From NCBI RefSeq assembly GCF_013373865.1, contig NC_050467.1:34705132-34769131 (forward strand): a DNA stretch of 64,000 nt, read 5' to 3'. Made by a program: the position numbers and the translations under genes. The notes below the pieces were generated by a model. It worked only from the letters and a program-made list of their open reading frames with translations. It made no database searches and was not told where the DNA came from. Within the stretch, counting starts at the first letter, position 1. Every line of letters begins with the position of its first letter. The DNA comes from Monomorium pharaonis (Eukaryota > Arthropoda > Insecta > Hymenoptera > Formicidae). Positions 33,567 through 47,134 of this stretch are shown here, one piece after another.

Positions 33567-34281
33567 TGTGATTTCTATTTCATATGTTATGCGTATCGTG
33601 ACATAATGAATATAAAACATGAATGTGAAATATGTGACGTAGACAGAATAAACACTATGTGAAAACAACGTGACTACTCTAATATTGCGCAACTGTCACA
33701 TAAAAATTAATACATGCAGAAATGCAGATAATATAAATGTATAGTATTACAACATAAATAATATATAACATAGGTAACATACACATAGACGATATAAATA
33801 ATATGTAGTGTAAGATAGTATAATTACTATATAAAGTAATTATATATATAAATATAAATGCTGGATACATAAGTCAATTTTATTGAATAGTTTATTTAAT
33901 TTAAAAAAAAATTTTTTTTTTTAATTAACTGCATAGTTAAATACAAGTATTTATACTGTAAAACTTTTGTATAAAACATTTTTGATGTTTCGTTTTTACG
34001 AGATATATCGAAAAAAAGGTCAAAATGTTTCAACTTTTAAAGAGTAGTTTTAACCCATTAAACCATTTTTGAGCCCCAACTATAATTTTTTAAATTCATG
34101 TATTGTGCTTCTCTACATTTGTGCCAAATTTTACTAAAATTAAAATTTTTATGCAATAAATATTCAACATAAGGAAGGTATAAAAAGTGTTTTTGAAAAA
34201 AATTTTTTTTTTTTTTAAATATACAACATAATTAAATAGAAGTATGTATTTATGCTGTAAAACTTTTGTACAAAACATCTT

Positions 34282-35371
34282 TTAACTCTCAATCCCTCCC
34301 TATGGGTCGTTTTCGTCCTGCTTAAAACTACTATTGTTAATTTCTCGTACAACCGCAATGCTAGCGCCATCAAAGTTATACTAAAAAAAAAACTTTAAGA
34401 GGAAAGGGTCTTCAGTGCAAAAGGCCAGCCCGGTCCGTTTGTTCTACTCCAAACGCCAACCAGATAAAATTCAAATAGGACGTTTTTGACCCATAGGGAG
34501 GGATTACGTAAGTAAAAATGACTTTTTCGAAAAAAAATTTTTTTTGTAAATTAAGTGTTTTTGGACATGTACATGCATTTTAGAACATAATTATGTATAT
34601 ATTATATTTTAAGTTAAACATCTACAATGGAAATTAGAAATCCAGAATACTTTGAGCAGACCAATAAAATTCAGCATTCGGCAAATATTGGGAAGATTGG
34701 ATATTAACTAATAAATTTAAAAAAAGAAAAAGATGTTTTTATTGTTTATACAAAAATGATAAAAAGATCAATCAATGTTGTGCTTGATGCAACAAACCCG
34801 TTTGCGATGATCATCGTTTAAATTGCTGTCGCGACTGTTTTTAAATTGTTTTTTTTTTTTCTATTTTTATAACAAAATTTTATATTTTTACTATGTATTA
34901 AATAATAATTTGTTAAAACTTTAAGCAGAAAAAATAATTGTACATTTATTGATATTTCCCTATTTTACAACACTATTCATCATCCTCAAAAAATACCAAT
35001 TTTTATACGCTAAAATTGGATATCTGCTTTCATCCTACGTTGATCAGACTTTTTTTTTCGTAAAGAGGAACTATTTTTCTTCCAGAAATTGATTAAAAAA
35101 AATTTTTTTTCAAAATTTTTACTATCGCTATATATTTTTTTTAATTAACTTTTTTATTGATTTTTTTCATTGTTTATTAAAAAATACATATTAAATTTGG
35201 GAGAGGGGGATAATATAATGGTAGTTTTTTAAAGAGAAATGTTTAAAGAGTATTCATGATTTTTTTCAGATTTTTTAAACCATTATTTATATGGTTATAA
35301 GGGCGAGAACGAAAACGACTCGTAGAGAGGGATAGAAGGTGCCGAAAAACACGGGAGGGATTGAGGGTTAA
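34282..35371 (+). mobile_element. piggyBac deletion derivative with TTAA target duplication
   Basis: TTAA at 34282-34285 and 35368-35371 flank ends reading CTCTCAATCCCTCCC and, inverted, CCCTCAATCCCTCCC. The left end is itself part of an inner inverted repeat (CCCTCCCTATGGGTCGTTTT at 34292 versus GACCCATAGGGAGGGATTA near 34488). The only coding remnant is the C-terminal cysteine-rich domain of a piggyBac transposase (34731-34844). About 1.09 kb, so most of the transposase is deleted. Confidence 0.8.
34731..34844 (+). pseudogene. piggyBac transposase C-terminal cysteine-rich domain remnant
   Basis: The frame reads RCFYCLYKNDKKINQCCA, a TGA at 34785-34787, then CNKPVCDDHRLNCCRDCF and TAA at 34842-34844. 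The spacing of Cys and His pairs matches the zinc-binding C-terminal domain that piggyBac transposases use to bind their terminal repeats. The stop replaces a residue just before a Cys. Sequence further upstream is too decayed to read as the catalytic core. Confidence 0.75.
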
Positions 35372-35750
35372 TATTGTGTTTAGTTTAGGAAATATATCGA
35401 GAAAAGGCAAAAACCCTCAACTTTTGAAAGGCGATTTAACCCTTTAAACCATTTATAAGCACCAACTAAAAATTTCTAAATTCATGTATTTATCCCCTCT
35501 ACATTTATACCAAGTTTAAAATCAGAAATTTTCGGATTCACAAGATATCCTTGTGAGTCTGTCTCAAAATTCACATTTTGTCTTTTTATATGGAAAAGGG
35601 TTCTCCTTACATTAATTGCACGATACGAGTATATTATTTTAATTTCTTTCATTTAATTTAAGTCTTATTCGATTACTTGAATTACCGAATGGACAAATTA
35701 TGCAAATATTGCGCAATGTAAATTGATTGAAAATTTCACAATAATTGCGC

Positions 35751-35783
35751 TAAGATAAGATAAGATAAGATAAGATAAGATAA
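35751..35783 (+). repeat. (TAAGA)n pentanucleotide repeat
   Basis: Six to seven uninterrupted TAAGA units. Confidence 0.9.
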
Positions 35784-36173
35784 TATTGCGCTTTTGTTGG
35801 AAAAAAATTAAAATAAAATTTGTTAAAAATAAAACATACTTGAGTTTGACATATCAATATTTTACAATTAATTTCATAACCGTTTTATTTTTTATTTAAA
35901 ATATTGCTAAACTAAATGTATAATATTTCATGTTGCAATATTTCTACCATAATAATTTTATGGTTAATTTAGAAATAATTATGCATTCTTGTAAATATGT
36001 AAATACATAAATTAATTATATTTTTAAATGTTCCGTACGTAACATTTTATGAAACAATTAAAATATACCAAAATATTCATTTTAATTATTAAATTTAATT
36101 TTGCAAACATATAGTGCAAATATATTGCACTAAATTGATACGTTACATTATTATAATTTTGCTATATATTTTT
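35784..36173. other. AT-rich sequence without recognisable gene
   Basis: Nothing recognised. Confidence 0.5.
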
Positions 36174-36262
36174 TTTAAATTAATTTAAAGTAAAAAAATA
36201 GTTTTTAATTAATTTAAAGTAAAAAAAATAGTTTTTAATTAATTTAAAATAAAAAATTTAGT
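36174..36262 (+). repeat. Short tandem repeat, about 34-bp unit, three copies
   Basis: The unit AATTAATTTAAAGTAAAAAA followed by ATAGTTTTT is repeated with one-base length changes. Confidence 0.8.
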
Positions 36263-36680
36263 CAAGTTAACAATGATTTTTTAAATGTAATAGAAAAATC
36301 ATAAAGATAAAATTAAGCTAAAAAACGCACAACGTAAATTTAATAGATACTAAGAAAACGCAAAGGCAATAATCTAATTGATATAATATCTCATACAATT
36401 TGGGAGGAAGAACGAGGGTGGCAGAAATCGATTAAAACTGGCATCGTGTATCAATTGAGTTTCTTTGATTTATTGTAGTGGAATAGCAGGGAGCCTGGCA
36501 AATTGTTTAAAGTAGGCTCTAAAGGGAGTTTAAACGATCCCTGAACGAGCGGTGCGTTACTTATTTTTTAGAGAAGGGAGATAGGGTCTGTAGAGTGAAT
36601 CGAATTTTCAGCGCAATCTCGGAGAGTTTTCGAGGGCTGCACGAGACGACACGCGTGACCATAATTTCACGCATGTATCC
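36263..36680. other. GC-richer non-coding island
   Basis: From 36395 to 36680 GC and CpG rise, with all frames closed. Includes AGCAGGGAGCCTGGC and ACACGCGTG. Candidate regulatory DNA without direct evidence. Confidence 0.3.
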
Positions 36681-36796
36681 GCGCGTACGTATATACACCG
36701 TATTTGGATCATAAATTGCTATATATATAAAATAAATTTGGTAAATTAACTCTTAAAACTTATGTCACACATCGTACAGATTTTTAACGAGTGTGA

Positions 36797-36835
36797 AAGA
36801 GAGAGAGAGAGAGAGAGAGAGAACGAGAGAGAGCT
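36797..36835 (+). repeat. (GA)n microsatellite
   Basis: A GA tract with one AC interruption. Confidence 0.9.
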
Positions 36836-38995
<2,160 letters not shown>

Positions 38996-39759
38996 TCATC
39001 AATTCTTTATAACTAAAAATTCTAGTCTCCATTTCATGTTTATGCATACTTCACCAAGACTGGCTTGATAAAAATATTGTGATTTGTCATTACTTTCTGA
39101 GAGATGGCGATAAATTAAAAGACAGGATTTTTAGACATTAAAAGACAAATTTTAACCTGAATACCAAAATATTATTTTTTGCAGATGTCAAAATTATATA
39201 CAAAAGCAAGATTCAGAGTTGGAACAAAGGTTTATGGATAGTATTGGATATGTGCAGTCATTGAAGGAAAAATGGATTATTATAAAGCTCCTATTAAATT
39301 TACATTATCTCAAAAATAACTTTAGAACAATATATTAAACACTCCAGTTATTATTAAAAAAGAACAGTTGTAACCCTATTTATATGCCCCACATATACAT
39401 ATCCCGATTATTAACTCATTCTTTTATCATCATAATCTATTTAAACTATTATTTTATAATAAAACTTGTGTTCTTTTTCTATAATGAATATTCCAAAAAA
39501 TATTTTAGTTGCAAAATTAGAACAAAACCGAATTATTCATTTTTAACACGTTGATAATATATGAAAATAAAGACTTAAAATTTATTTGACATTTAAAGCT
39601 TTATTATGGACTAGATTCCCCTATAATTTTGTTTAAAAAAACATTAAAGGGATGCTGGAGTCATCTGTTTTATCGATTGAATACTAATTATTTTCTTCTA
39701 CACTTGGCTCTTAATTGATTTCATAGAATTGTAAATTCTTCTTCAACATTAAAGGATAT
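38996..39759. other. AT-rich sequence without recognisable gene
   Basis: Nothing recognised. Confidence 0.5.
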
Positions 39760-40387
39760 TTATTCAGTTTAGGGGAGGCAGCTCCGATGATCTTGACCTT
39801 GACATGTTATCAAGGTCACTCTCCTGAGTGACCTTCGAAAGATTTTAGCCGTCGCTCGTGATTCGTCAAAAAGTTATTAACAAAAAAAGTTTTATAAATA
39901 CAATACATAATTATTCAGTATAGGAGTATATTACATGGTTTTGCGACTTTCCACGCGCAGCGAGATCTATCCCCCTTTGCTTGTGGTGCAGAGAACGTGT
40001 GGGCGCGGGAGGGGCTCCGCCCCTTCCCTGCAACCCCTCCCCGTATTTTTTCCTAACCTAACCTAACCTAAACATTTTTAATTCGCTATCTGATCACAAT
40101 TTTAAATCTAAAGTCGCAAACCTTTGTAGTAAAGTACAGGCGTGGACGTCGTTTCACTCTGTAAGGAGAGAGGGATAGACCTCGCTACGCGTGGAAAGTC
40201 GCAAAACCATGTGATGTACTCCTATACTGAATAATTATGTGTCATATTTATAAAACTTGTTTTGTTAATAACTTTTTAACGAATCACGAGCGACGGCTAA
40301 AATCTTTCAAAGGTCACTCAGGAGGGTGACGTTAATAACATATGTCAAGGTCAAGGTCATCGGATCTGCCTCCCCTAAACTGAATAA
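39760..40387. mobile_element. Nested foldback element related to the Merlin family
   Basis: The outer arms start TTATTCAGTTTAGGGGAGGC at 39760 and mirror at 40387. Inside them lies a second inverted pair, TTATTCAGTATAGGAGTA (39911) and its mirror (to 40235), adjoining TTTGCGACTTTCCACGCG. The core carries the GGGGCTCCGCCCC block and CCTAACCTAACC found in the Merlin repeats at 16681-17096 and 19044-19444. No ORF. Arms also contain CACGAGCGACGGCTAAAATC, shared with 52947-53805. Confidence 0.7.
40052..40072 (+). repeat. Short telomere-type repeat (CCTAA)n inside the foldback
   Basis: Four consecutive units of CCTAA, the complement of the canonical insect telomere repeat TTAGG. In the related Merlin arms only two units are present (CTAACCTAACCC), so this copy has expanded. 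Confidence 0.7.
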
Positions 40388-40732
40388 TTACCTACTTTTG
40401 TGCAGTCGTCTCGTAATTTTCATCCGCAGAAGTTTTAAAGACTCTTTACATACAAAATAACTGTTATGAAAGGTTGCCACTATAGGAAAGAATAATAATG
40501 TGCTTTCAGAACAGCTAGAAGCTTTTGGTATAAGAGAAAAATGCTATGAAAATTTCGTGTATGTATGAGTATGGATTCGGAAGAAGTCGATAAGTAGAGT
40601 AATATGAAAAAAATTTTTTTTCGTTTTCGATATAAAATCCAATTCACAGATTGATATTAATATATGTAATGTTAATTCTGGAAAAGAATTTCTAAATCTA
40701 TAAAAGAAATATATACGAAATCTCATTAGTAA

Positions 40733-41790
40733 CCCAGCTAGCAAAATGATGCAAACTTTGCGCGAAGTTTGCCGCAAACTCGAGCAAACCTTTGCAACAA
40801 AATTACGACAAGATGTGTCCGCATTAAGCTTAGCTTTTGCTGGCAAGGCTTGTTGTAAATAGTATGACGCATATTTTATGCAAATAACAGGGTAAAATTT
40901 ACTAGTAAAGCATAACAACAAATTTACAGCAAGAACAAGGCAAACCTTGCTGTACACAATATGATAGCAAATTTGTGGCAAGAATAGAGTAAACCTTGCT
41001 GTACATAGCATGATAGCAAATTTGTGGCAAAAACAAGGCAAACCTTGCTATGTACAATATGATAGCAAATTTGTGGCAAGAACAGTCGACCAAATATTGT
41101 CGAAATTTAGATCAACAAAAATGATTATTAGACTGAAATATTAGACTGATTAGTCCAATATCAAATGTGAATGGTGCAATCGTACTTGGTTCTCTGTTCT
41201 CGACGAGTCCCTTTTATTAATCCAGTAGTTAATCTTTTTCACGAGAAATGCGCCATCTCGAGATAGATAGTAAAGTCAGAAGAAGTCATAGAAATAAAGT
41301 TTAAAACCCGATAATGCAACCCTGTTATTTGCATAAAATGTGCGTCATACTATTTGCGACAAGCCTTGCCAACAAAAACTAAGCTGTTTATGGACACACC
41401 TTGTCGCAATTTTTATTGCGAAAGTATGCTCGGCAAGTTTTATTTTGTTCTTGCTACTAATTTGCCGTTATTCTGTGCTTAACAAGATTTCCTGTTTCTG
41501 TCATAAATTTATTGTCATGTCGTGTAGCAAGGTTTGTTCTGTTATTTGCTTAAATTTTGCATTTTATCGTGTCGGAACAAATCTTGTAATTTCTATACGT
41601 AATATTTATGTACAAGTCTTTCTCTGTTATTTGCAGCATCGTGTGATGAAAACTTTTGCCGTAAATTTGCTCGAAACTTTTAGAAAACAAAGCAACAGAC
41701 AATTACTTGTCATAAAATTGTTGTCAAAATTGAAACAATCCTTGCTGTAAAGCTTTCACGATATGTGATTTTAACAGGCCTGGCTAGCTG
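40733..41790. repeat. Inverted-repeat element with GCAAACCTTGC tandem units
   Basis: From 40912 to 41090 a unit of about 60 bp (AAACCTTGCTGTACA...AGCAAATTTGTGGCAAGAA) is repeated three times. Similar words recur inverted at 41335-41750 (GACAAGCCTTGCCAACAAAA, GTAGCAAGGTTTG). Candidate ends are CCCAGCTAGCA (40733) and GGCTAGCTGAGG (41779). The short frames in it are by-products of the repeats. Confidence 0.55.
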
Positions 41791-42599
41791 AGGATGTGCA
41801 CGAATGACTCTACATTATCGACCCCGATCAAGTTTAAGAAGCAGTTCAGCATCCCCTTAAGCATAAACATTACAAAGCATAAAAGTTTATTTATTTCTTA
41901 TGTCATTAACTCTGTCTTAACATTTGCTAATGTCTCACATAAGGCTATTCACGTTTATTTTGTTGAACTGTTCGCGTTTCTATATTTATGTGAATCATAC
42001 AATTACGTCGAATAAATAATATTATGGATATCTATATACTTATACACTCACTGGAAAGAAAGAAAATCTTTCCAATTCCATTGATCAAATCCGACTATCC
42101 GACGCGCACGTTATCTACATATATATGTAAGAACACATAAACATTATGTATATTAAACATCTCTTATATATTTTAGGATGCGCATACTTACACATGGCTA
42201 TTAGATCATTTTGATATGGAATCCCACTTATATCTTGCGTAATAAGAAAATCCACCCGTTATTATTCCACCTCGTCTAATCACAATTCTTGATATATACA
42301 TTTATTTTAGTTTTAGTTGGATAATTCTTTTGAATTCCTGCAAGTGCGACACGAACAAAGAAAAAACTTAAATTCATAATGTTTTTCTCTCGTTTTGTTT
42401 TCTATTTAAAATTATTATATAAGTTTTCTGTCATCATTACTTTACAAAAAATTGAAATTCTAAAAGAAATTTTTTTATTTCTTTAACGTACAAAATTTAA
42501 AAAATGTGTTTAACGCTCTATGAAAGTGGTGGCAGTACCGCAGATACTTGCTTTTACGCTCTCTACATTGTAAATGTATACATTGTAAGTGTACAGAGA
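41791..42599. other. AT-rich sequence without recognisable gene
   Basis: Nothing recognised. A small inverted pair TACATTGTAAATGTATACAT lies near 42565. Confidence 0.5.
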
Positions 42600-42722
42600 G
42601 AAATATTTCTTATGATTCAACAAAATTTAATAAAAACAAAGAAATATATGCTTTTAGATAGTCAAACAAAGTTATTTATTTAAAATAACAAATACGATTA
42701 TTTGATTTTTTAATAATGTGTA
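42600..42722. repeat. Dispersed repeat shared with 23330-23470
   Basis: AAAGAAATATATGCTTTTAG, TAGTCAAACAAAG and ACAAATACGATTATTTGAT match the earlier block in the same orientation. Confidence 0.6.
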
Positions 42723-43718
42723 CCATAAATTAATACATTATGTAACAAATGCGAAAAGTCAGTTTTTTTGGCACGAGTGGGAGTGGAGGCACAAACCAGA
42801 CGTTTATTCGCACGAGGTGACCGATCCGTACATACTATTTTTTGTTACAAGTGCGTAGAAAATGCTAGAGAAGGAGTTCAAGGCGGGAAGTCCAAGAAAA
42901 GCAGGGAATTTATAGGAGGCGGAGCCCTTCGCAAATGAAAAGAAACTTTATTTCGTGATGTTTGATGTCTTTGAATGACACAAATTGACCGGTTAGTCAA
43001 TGTTCACGAAAGAGACGAAATGTCGGTAATTCCGCAAGAGTTACCGTATGCATGTCGCAAAATGACATGCATGCGAGTGTGATAACGAAAACAAAAATGA
43101 AAAATGATCAAACATCATGCAGAAAAAGTCATGCAGAAAAGTTTTCTGATTTGATCTACGCCATCTATTACAGGACAAAAATTGTGTGATAATGAGTTAC
43201 TTATGTGAGAAAACTGACAACTTTTCACAAGAATAAGTAACACGAAAAAGACAACTTTTAATGTACATGTAACAAAAAATTGTTTTTTTTTTACATATTA
43301 TTTTTTAGAGTTAAATTATTTTGTTGAAATTATAAGAATTATACAGAATGAAGAAAAGTATGGAATCGATAAACTATCTCAAAGTAAAAGCATCTGAGAA
43401 AAAATGTTTTACACAAAAGTTTATTACAATATCGTTTGTTACAAAAAGTTTTCAGAAATTTAAGATTTCAATCTTTCGTATTTCAAGTATAACACAATTA
43501 AATTATTATGAGATGACAATTATTAGTGAATTATGTAGTGCAGTAGCAAACACATTAAATAGCAAATAATATTTGCCATAGCATTTTAATTTTACGTTTT
43601 CAATGTATAAGACCTTATATTTTAAGTTTGTTTAAAAATGAGTTAATAAAAGTTTATCCATATTTGAGTCCAAATATAGACTTCAATTTTATATTTTATG
43701 TAATAAGATACAAGTATA
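42723..43718. other. Mixed-composition intergenic sequence
   Basis: 42770-43080 is GC-richer (GCACGAGTGGGAGTGG, GCACGAGGTGACCG) with closed frames, and may be another repeat. Words like TATGTAACAAA / CATGTAACAAAA border it (42739 and 43267). A 73-codon AT-rich frame at 43348 is not convincing. Confidence 0.35.
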
Positions 43719-44166
43719 CAAGGAGTCTCAAAATTATCGACATAGCGCTTGCATAGAAGTAGAATGGATCAAACTGAGTAGAAAAATTCCCTACCACTTT
43801 GCAATTGTCGCAATAGTTTACGAGTTATTAATTAAGAAAGAATAGTCATTATGCCCGGCCTACCGCCGAATACCGGCAAACACACGGCAGCGCGAGACAA
43901 GATAAGACGGCCCAGCGAGACGGTCGCTAGGATGCTTATAAACAACTTCCTAGCGACCCCGGACGCGCGTCTTGCTGGGCCGTCTTATCTTGTCTCGCCG
44001 CGTGTTTGCCAGTATTCGGCAGTAGGCCGGGCAAAATGGCTATTCTTTCTCAATTAATAACTCGTAAACTATTGCGACAATTGCAAAATGATAGAGGACT
44101 TTTCTACTCACTTTGGTCCGTTCTATCTCTATGCAAGCGCTATGTCGATAATTTTGAGACTCCCTG
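43719..44166. mobile_element. Palindromic MITE with TA flanks
   Basis: Almost the whole 448 bp is one inverted repeat. Ends read CAAGGAGTCTCAAAATTATC on the left and CAGGGAGTCTCAAAATTATC inverted on the right, each next to TA. The arms include CGACATAGCGCTTGCATAGA and GACAAGATAAGACGGCCCAG, meeting near 43945 around TCGCTAGGA. A TA duplication suggests a Tc1/mariner-type origin. Frames inside are palindrome by-products. Confidence 0.8.
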
Positions 44167-44441
44167 TATATTTAATTATAATTTTAATTAACACATTTAC
44201 TCAATGAAATTAGAATAAAAGATTATTGTCAATCTAGCAAAAATAATGCAACTAACTTCTTCCACTTCTTTTATCACTTCCATCTCTTCCACCATCTCCA
44301 CTATCTCCATCTCAATCTCCTCCACTTCCTTTTCCTCTACGTCCTGCCCTTCTAGCTCAACCTTTTCAACTATCTGCTCCTCCTCCATGTCCTACCTCTT
44401 TCTTTTTCTCCTTCTCCTCTTCTTTCTTCGCCTATGTGACG

Positions 44442-44445
<4 letters not shown>

Positions 44446-44527
<82 letters not shown>

Positions 44528-44821
44528 GGGACAGGAGGGCCTTTGCCCCTCTTCCCTCCTGCACCTACCCCATCGGTAGAGGTGCCTTGGGTAGAAGCGC
44601 GCAAAAGTACGGTGTGTACTTTGTTGAGAAATAACTGTGTCAGTTAAGTCGTAATTTATCATCAACAAAGTACGCACCGTACTTTTGCGCACTTCTACCC
44701 AGGGCACCTCTACCGATGAGGTGCAGGAGGAAAGAGGGGCAAAGGCCCCCCCTGTGGGCGGGCGCGCGTGTGCGTGCGCGTGCGCGTGCGTGCGTGCGTG
44801 CGTGTGTGCGTGCGTGCGTGC

Positions 44822-44918
<97 letters not shown>
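44446..44918. repeat. Large palindrome capped by (CA)n and (TG)n microsatellites
   Basis: (CA)n at 44446-44525 and (TG)n at 44826-44918 are themselves complementary. They enclose about 100-bp GC-rich arms (GGGCCTTTGCCCCTCTTCC, GGTAGAGGTGCC, GCGCAAAAGTACGG) around a spacer of about 35 bp (44628-44661). The whole could fold into a very long hairpin. Overlapping ORFs on both strands are artefacts. Confidence 0.85.
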
Positions 44919-44919
<1 letters not shown>

Positions 44920-44929
44920 CCCTAGCAGG

Positions 44930-45100
44930 ACAAATTTTATTCCACAAGAATCAGTAAACAATGATACATTTTTAAACATCTTTTGTTTATAACTTTTTGA
45001 CAAATAACGAACGTCAAGTAAAACCTTTATAACATTACTCAGTATGATGACCTTGATAAAATGTGTCAAGGTCATTGACATCAGGAGGTGATCCGTTATT
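44930..45100. repeat. Half element of the foldback family
   Basis: GGACAAATTTTATTCCACA and CAATGATACATTT match 20615-20665. TATAACTTTTTGACAAATAA, GATGACCTTGATAAA and TGTCAAGGTCATTGACAT match the arms of the 39.8-kb and 52.9-kb foldbacks. No inverted partner nearby. Confidence 0.6.
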
Positions 45101-45276
45101 TTAAATAAATACCTATATTTATTTATATTTATTATATTTTGTGACAATACTTATAATTTTTATGTGGATAACGAAGAGCAATGTTGTGTACGAACACGTG
45201 AACCTTTACGTGAACACGATACGTTTACGAATAAGGAAGTATTGACAAAGACAACAAGCAGATATTTTTCAAAGTT

Positions 45277-47134
45277 ATGTCTAATAGTAGAGTAAGTGGA
45301 ATCAACGATACTTTATTAGGAGAAATATTACACGATAAAGAATTATTTAAAATTTCTACGAGTGCATTAAATGCTACGAATGGAGGAAGTAACAATCGTG
45401 AAGAATTTAATGAACAATTAAATATAAATAATTCAAACATATCTTTGGATGTTGAATCTGATAAGAATAAAACAGAAAGAAGTAGTGACAGAAACGAAGA
45501 TGTTGAGAGAAATAAAAGTGTTGAGAGCAAAGAGTATGGAAACTTTGAAAACGAAAATGAAGAACAAAGTAACGTAGAGGTGTGCATTCGTGAAGCTAGT
45601 ATTGTAGAAGAGGAATATTATGAATGTAATGATAATGAAAATATTGATGAGATTGAACAACTGCGAGAATGGGCTTTGTCAGGAAATCCTATGATTCTTC
45701 ATATTTAATTAGAAGCCTTGCTCACAATTTTTAGATGTTGATTATCGCCTCAACTACCAAAATTAATAATAAATAATAAATTGTTCGAAGTTTCCATTAA
45801 GACATTTGTATGTGATACTCTTGCTCGTATCTTTCTAAAAAAGATCAAGGGTCACGGAGCTTACTAGGGATATGAAAGATGCACAGTACATGGAGTAGAA
45901 AATCAAATAATTTTCCCAATTGATAATTTTGTTAAGAAAAATGATGAGTCCTTTCGCCAACAAATTGATATAAACCATTCCAATGATGTTTCACTTTTAC
46001 TGAATATAGACCTGTAAATATAGTTTCTCAGTTTGTTCTCGATTTTATGCATATATTATTGTAGTATGCATTTTGTATGCTTAGGCATAATAAAAATATT
46101 ATTAAATTATTGGCTATATAGCAAATTAACTACACTAAAAAAAGGTAATATATCCAATAAGATATGTAGTTGCGGGCTGCCAACTACAGATATACTCAAT
46201 ACAATAATATATGCTATTGCAGTATCATCATTGTACTTGCATTAACAGTAAATATTATTGTATTGAGTATTTTATGTAGTTGGCAGCTCTCAATTACATA
46301 TGTTATTGGCTATATTACTTTTTTTTCTGTGTACAAAATTAAATCCAAGTTCCAAAACATTATTATCTCAACGTTTAATAGCTTTACAATCTCAAATGCC
46401 TAAGAAATTTCAACGGACTACAAGATCATTAGTAAATATTGATAAATTTAAATTAAATCTGTGAAATTTTTTTAGATTTATATGCACTTTTATGTGCAGG
46501 ACCATAGTAATTTTCAAGAAAATACTAGCTGAACAATTTTATAAATACTTTTTACTGCTGCCGTTTACAGAATTATATGCTTTAAAGAAACAGCTTTAAT
46601 AAATTGTGCTCACACCAAGACTTATTTAAAAACTTTGTTCACTTGCTATCAATATTATATAAAAAAAGTAGTTTGATAAAAAATATGCATAATCTTATTC
46701 ATTTAGCTGATGATGTAAACTATATAAAGTGTTCTCTTTCCAATATCACAACTTTGCCGTTTGAAAATGCGTTAGGAAAAATAAAAAAAACTTCTGAGAT
46801 CAGACAATAAATCTGTTGCACAGATATATCGACGATTACATGAATTATTTTTATTCAACCAAAAATACAAATAATATCATCTTCTGTAAAAATATTGTCT
46901 CAGTGCAGATGCATCTGGAAAAATGATTATAAAACGAATATTTTACGAAGGTGTTATTTTAATTTCGAAATCACAAAAAAGTACGATTCACTTCTAACAA
47001 TTAATGAAATATACCTTCCACCTAATATGACTCTAGAAAATATCAAAATTGAAATTAAATTAATATATTATCGCACTACTTACTGCACTGAAAAATCGAT
47101 TGAAGCCACGTCTTCGTTACGACGGTTTCGTTAA
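45277..47134 (+). pseudogene. CACTA-like (Tnp2/DUF4218-type) transposase remnant
   Basis: An ORF of 143 codons (45277-45708) is Asn/Glu/Ser-rich and ends in EQLREWALSGNPMILHI, the entry to the conserved part of this animal transposon protein family. Degraded frames follow with CSMHFVCLGIIKILLNYW (about 46057-46110), like the DYMHLVCLG motif. After an inserted MITE, the frame at 46604-46810 has HNLIHLADDVNYIKCSL and LPFENALGKIKK, the DUF4218-like block. A last open piece lies at 46895-47134. Many shifts make it inactive. The assignment to CACTA/EnSpm-like elements rests on motif memory; the first ORF alone has no known domain. Confidence 0.65.
46132..46332. mobile_element. MITE inserted in the CACTA-like pseudogene
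   Basis: A 201-bp element has inverted ends ACACTAAAAAAAGGTAATAT and ACACAGAAAAAAAGTAATAT (right end inverted). Arms extend through GCTGCCAACTACA and ACTCAATACAATAATAT. A matching terminal fragment is at 30340-30372. It interrupts recognisable transposase sequence. Confidence 0.75.

Larger units (their letters stand above)
33890..35530 (+). repeat. Copies 2 and 3 of repeat R1, copy 3 split by a piggyBac element
   Basis: Copy 2 occupies 33895-34125 (TACTGTAAAACTTTTGTATA, GAGATATATCG, ACCCATTAAACCATTTTTGAG). Copy 3 starts at 34200-34281 (GCTGTAAAACTTTTGTACA) and resumes at 35372-35530 (AAATATATCGAGAAAAGGC, CCCTTTAAACCATTTATAAG). The break coincides with TTAA, which proves that a piggyBac element inserted into R1. 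Confidence 0.75.

Noticed and set aside
40052..40072. True telomere or chromosome end
   Set aside because: Only four units, embedded in a transposon with unique sequence on both sides.
40544..41750. Frames of 130-165 codons with repeated Cys/His/Lys words
   Set aside because: Produced by the GCAAACCTTGC tandem units and their inverted copies; no domain.
44392..45147. Several overlapping long ORFs on both strands
   Set aside because: They translate (CA)n/(TG)n tracts and the palindrome between them.
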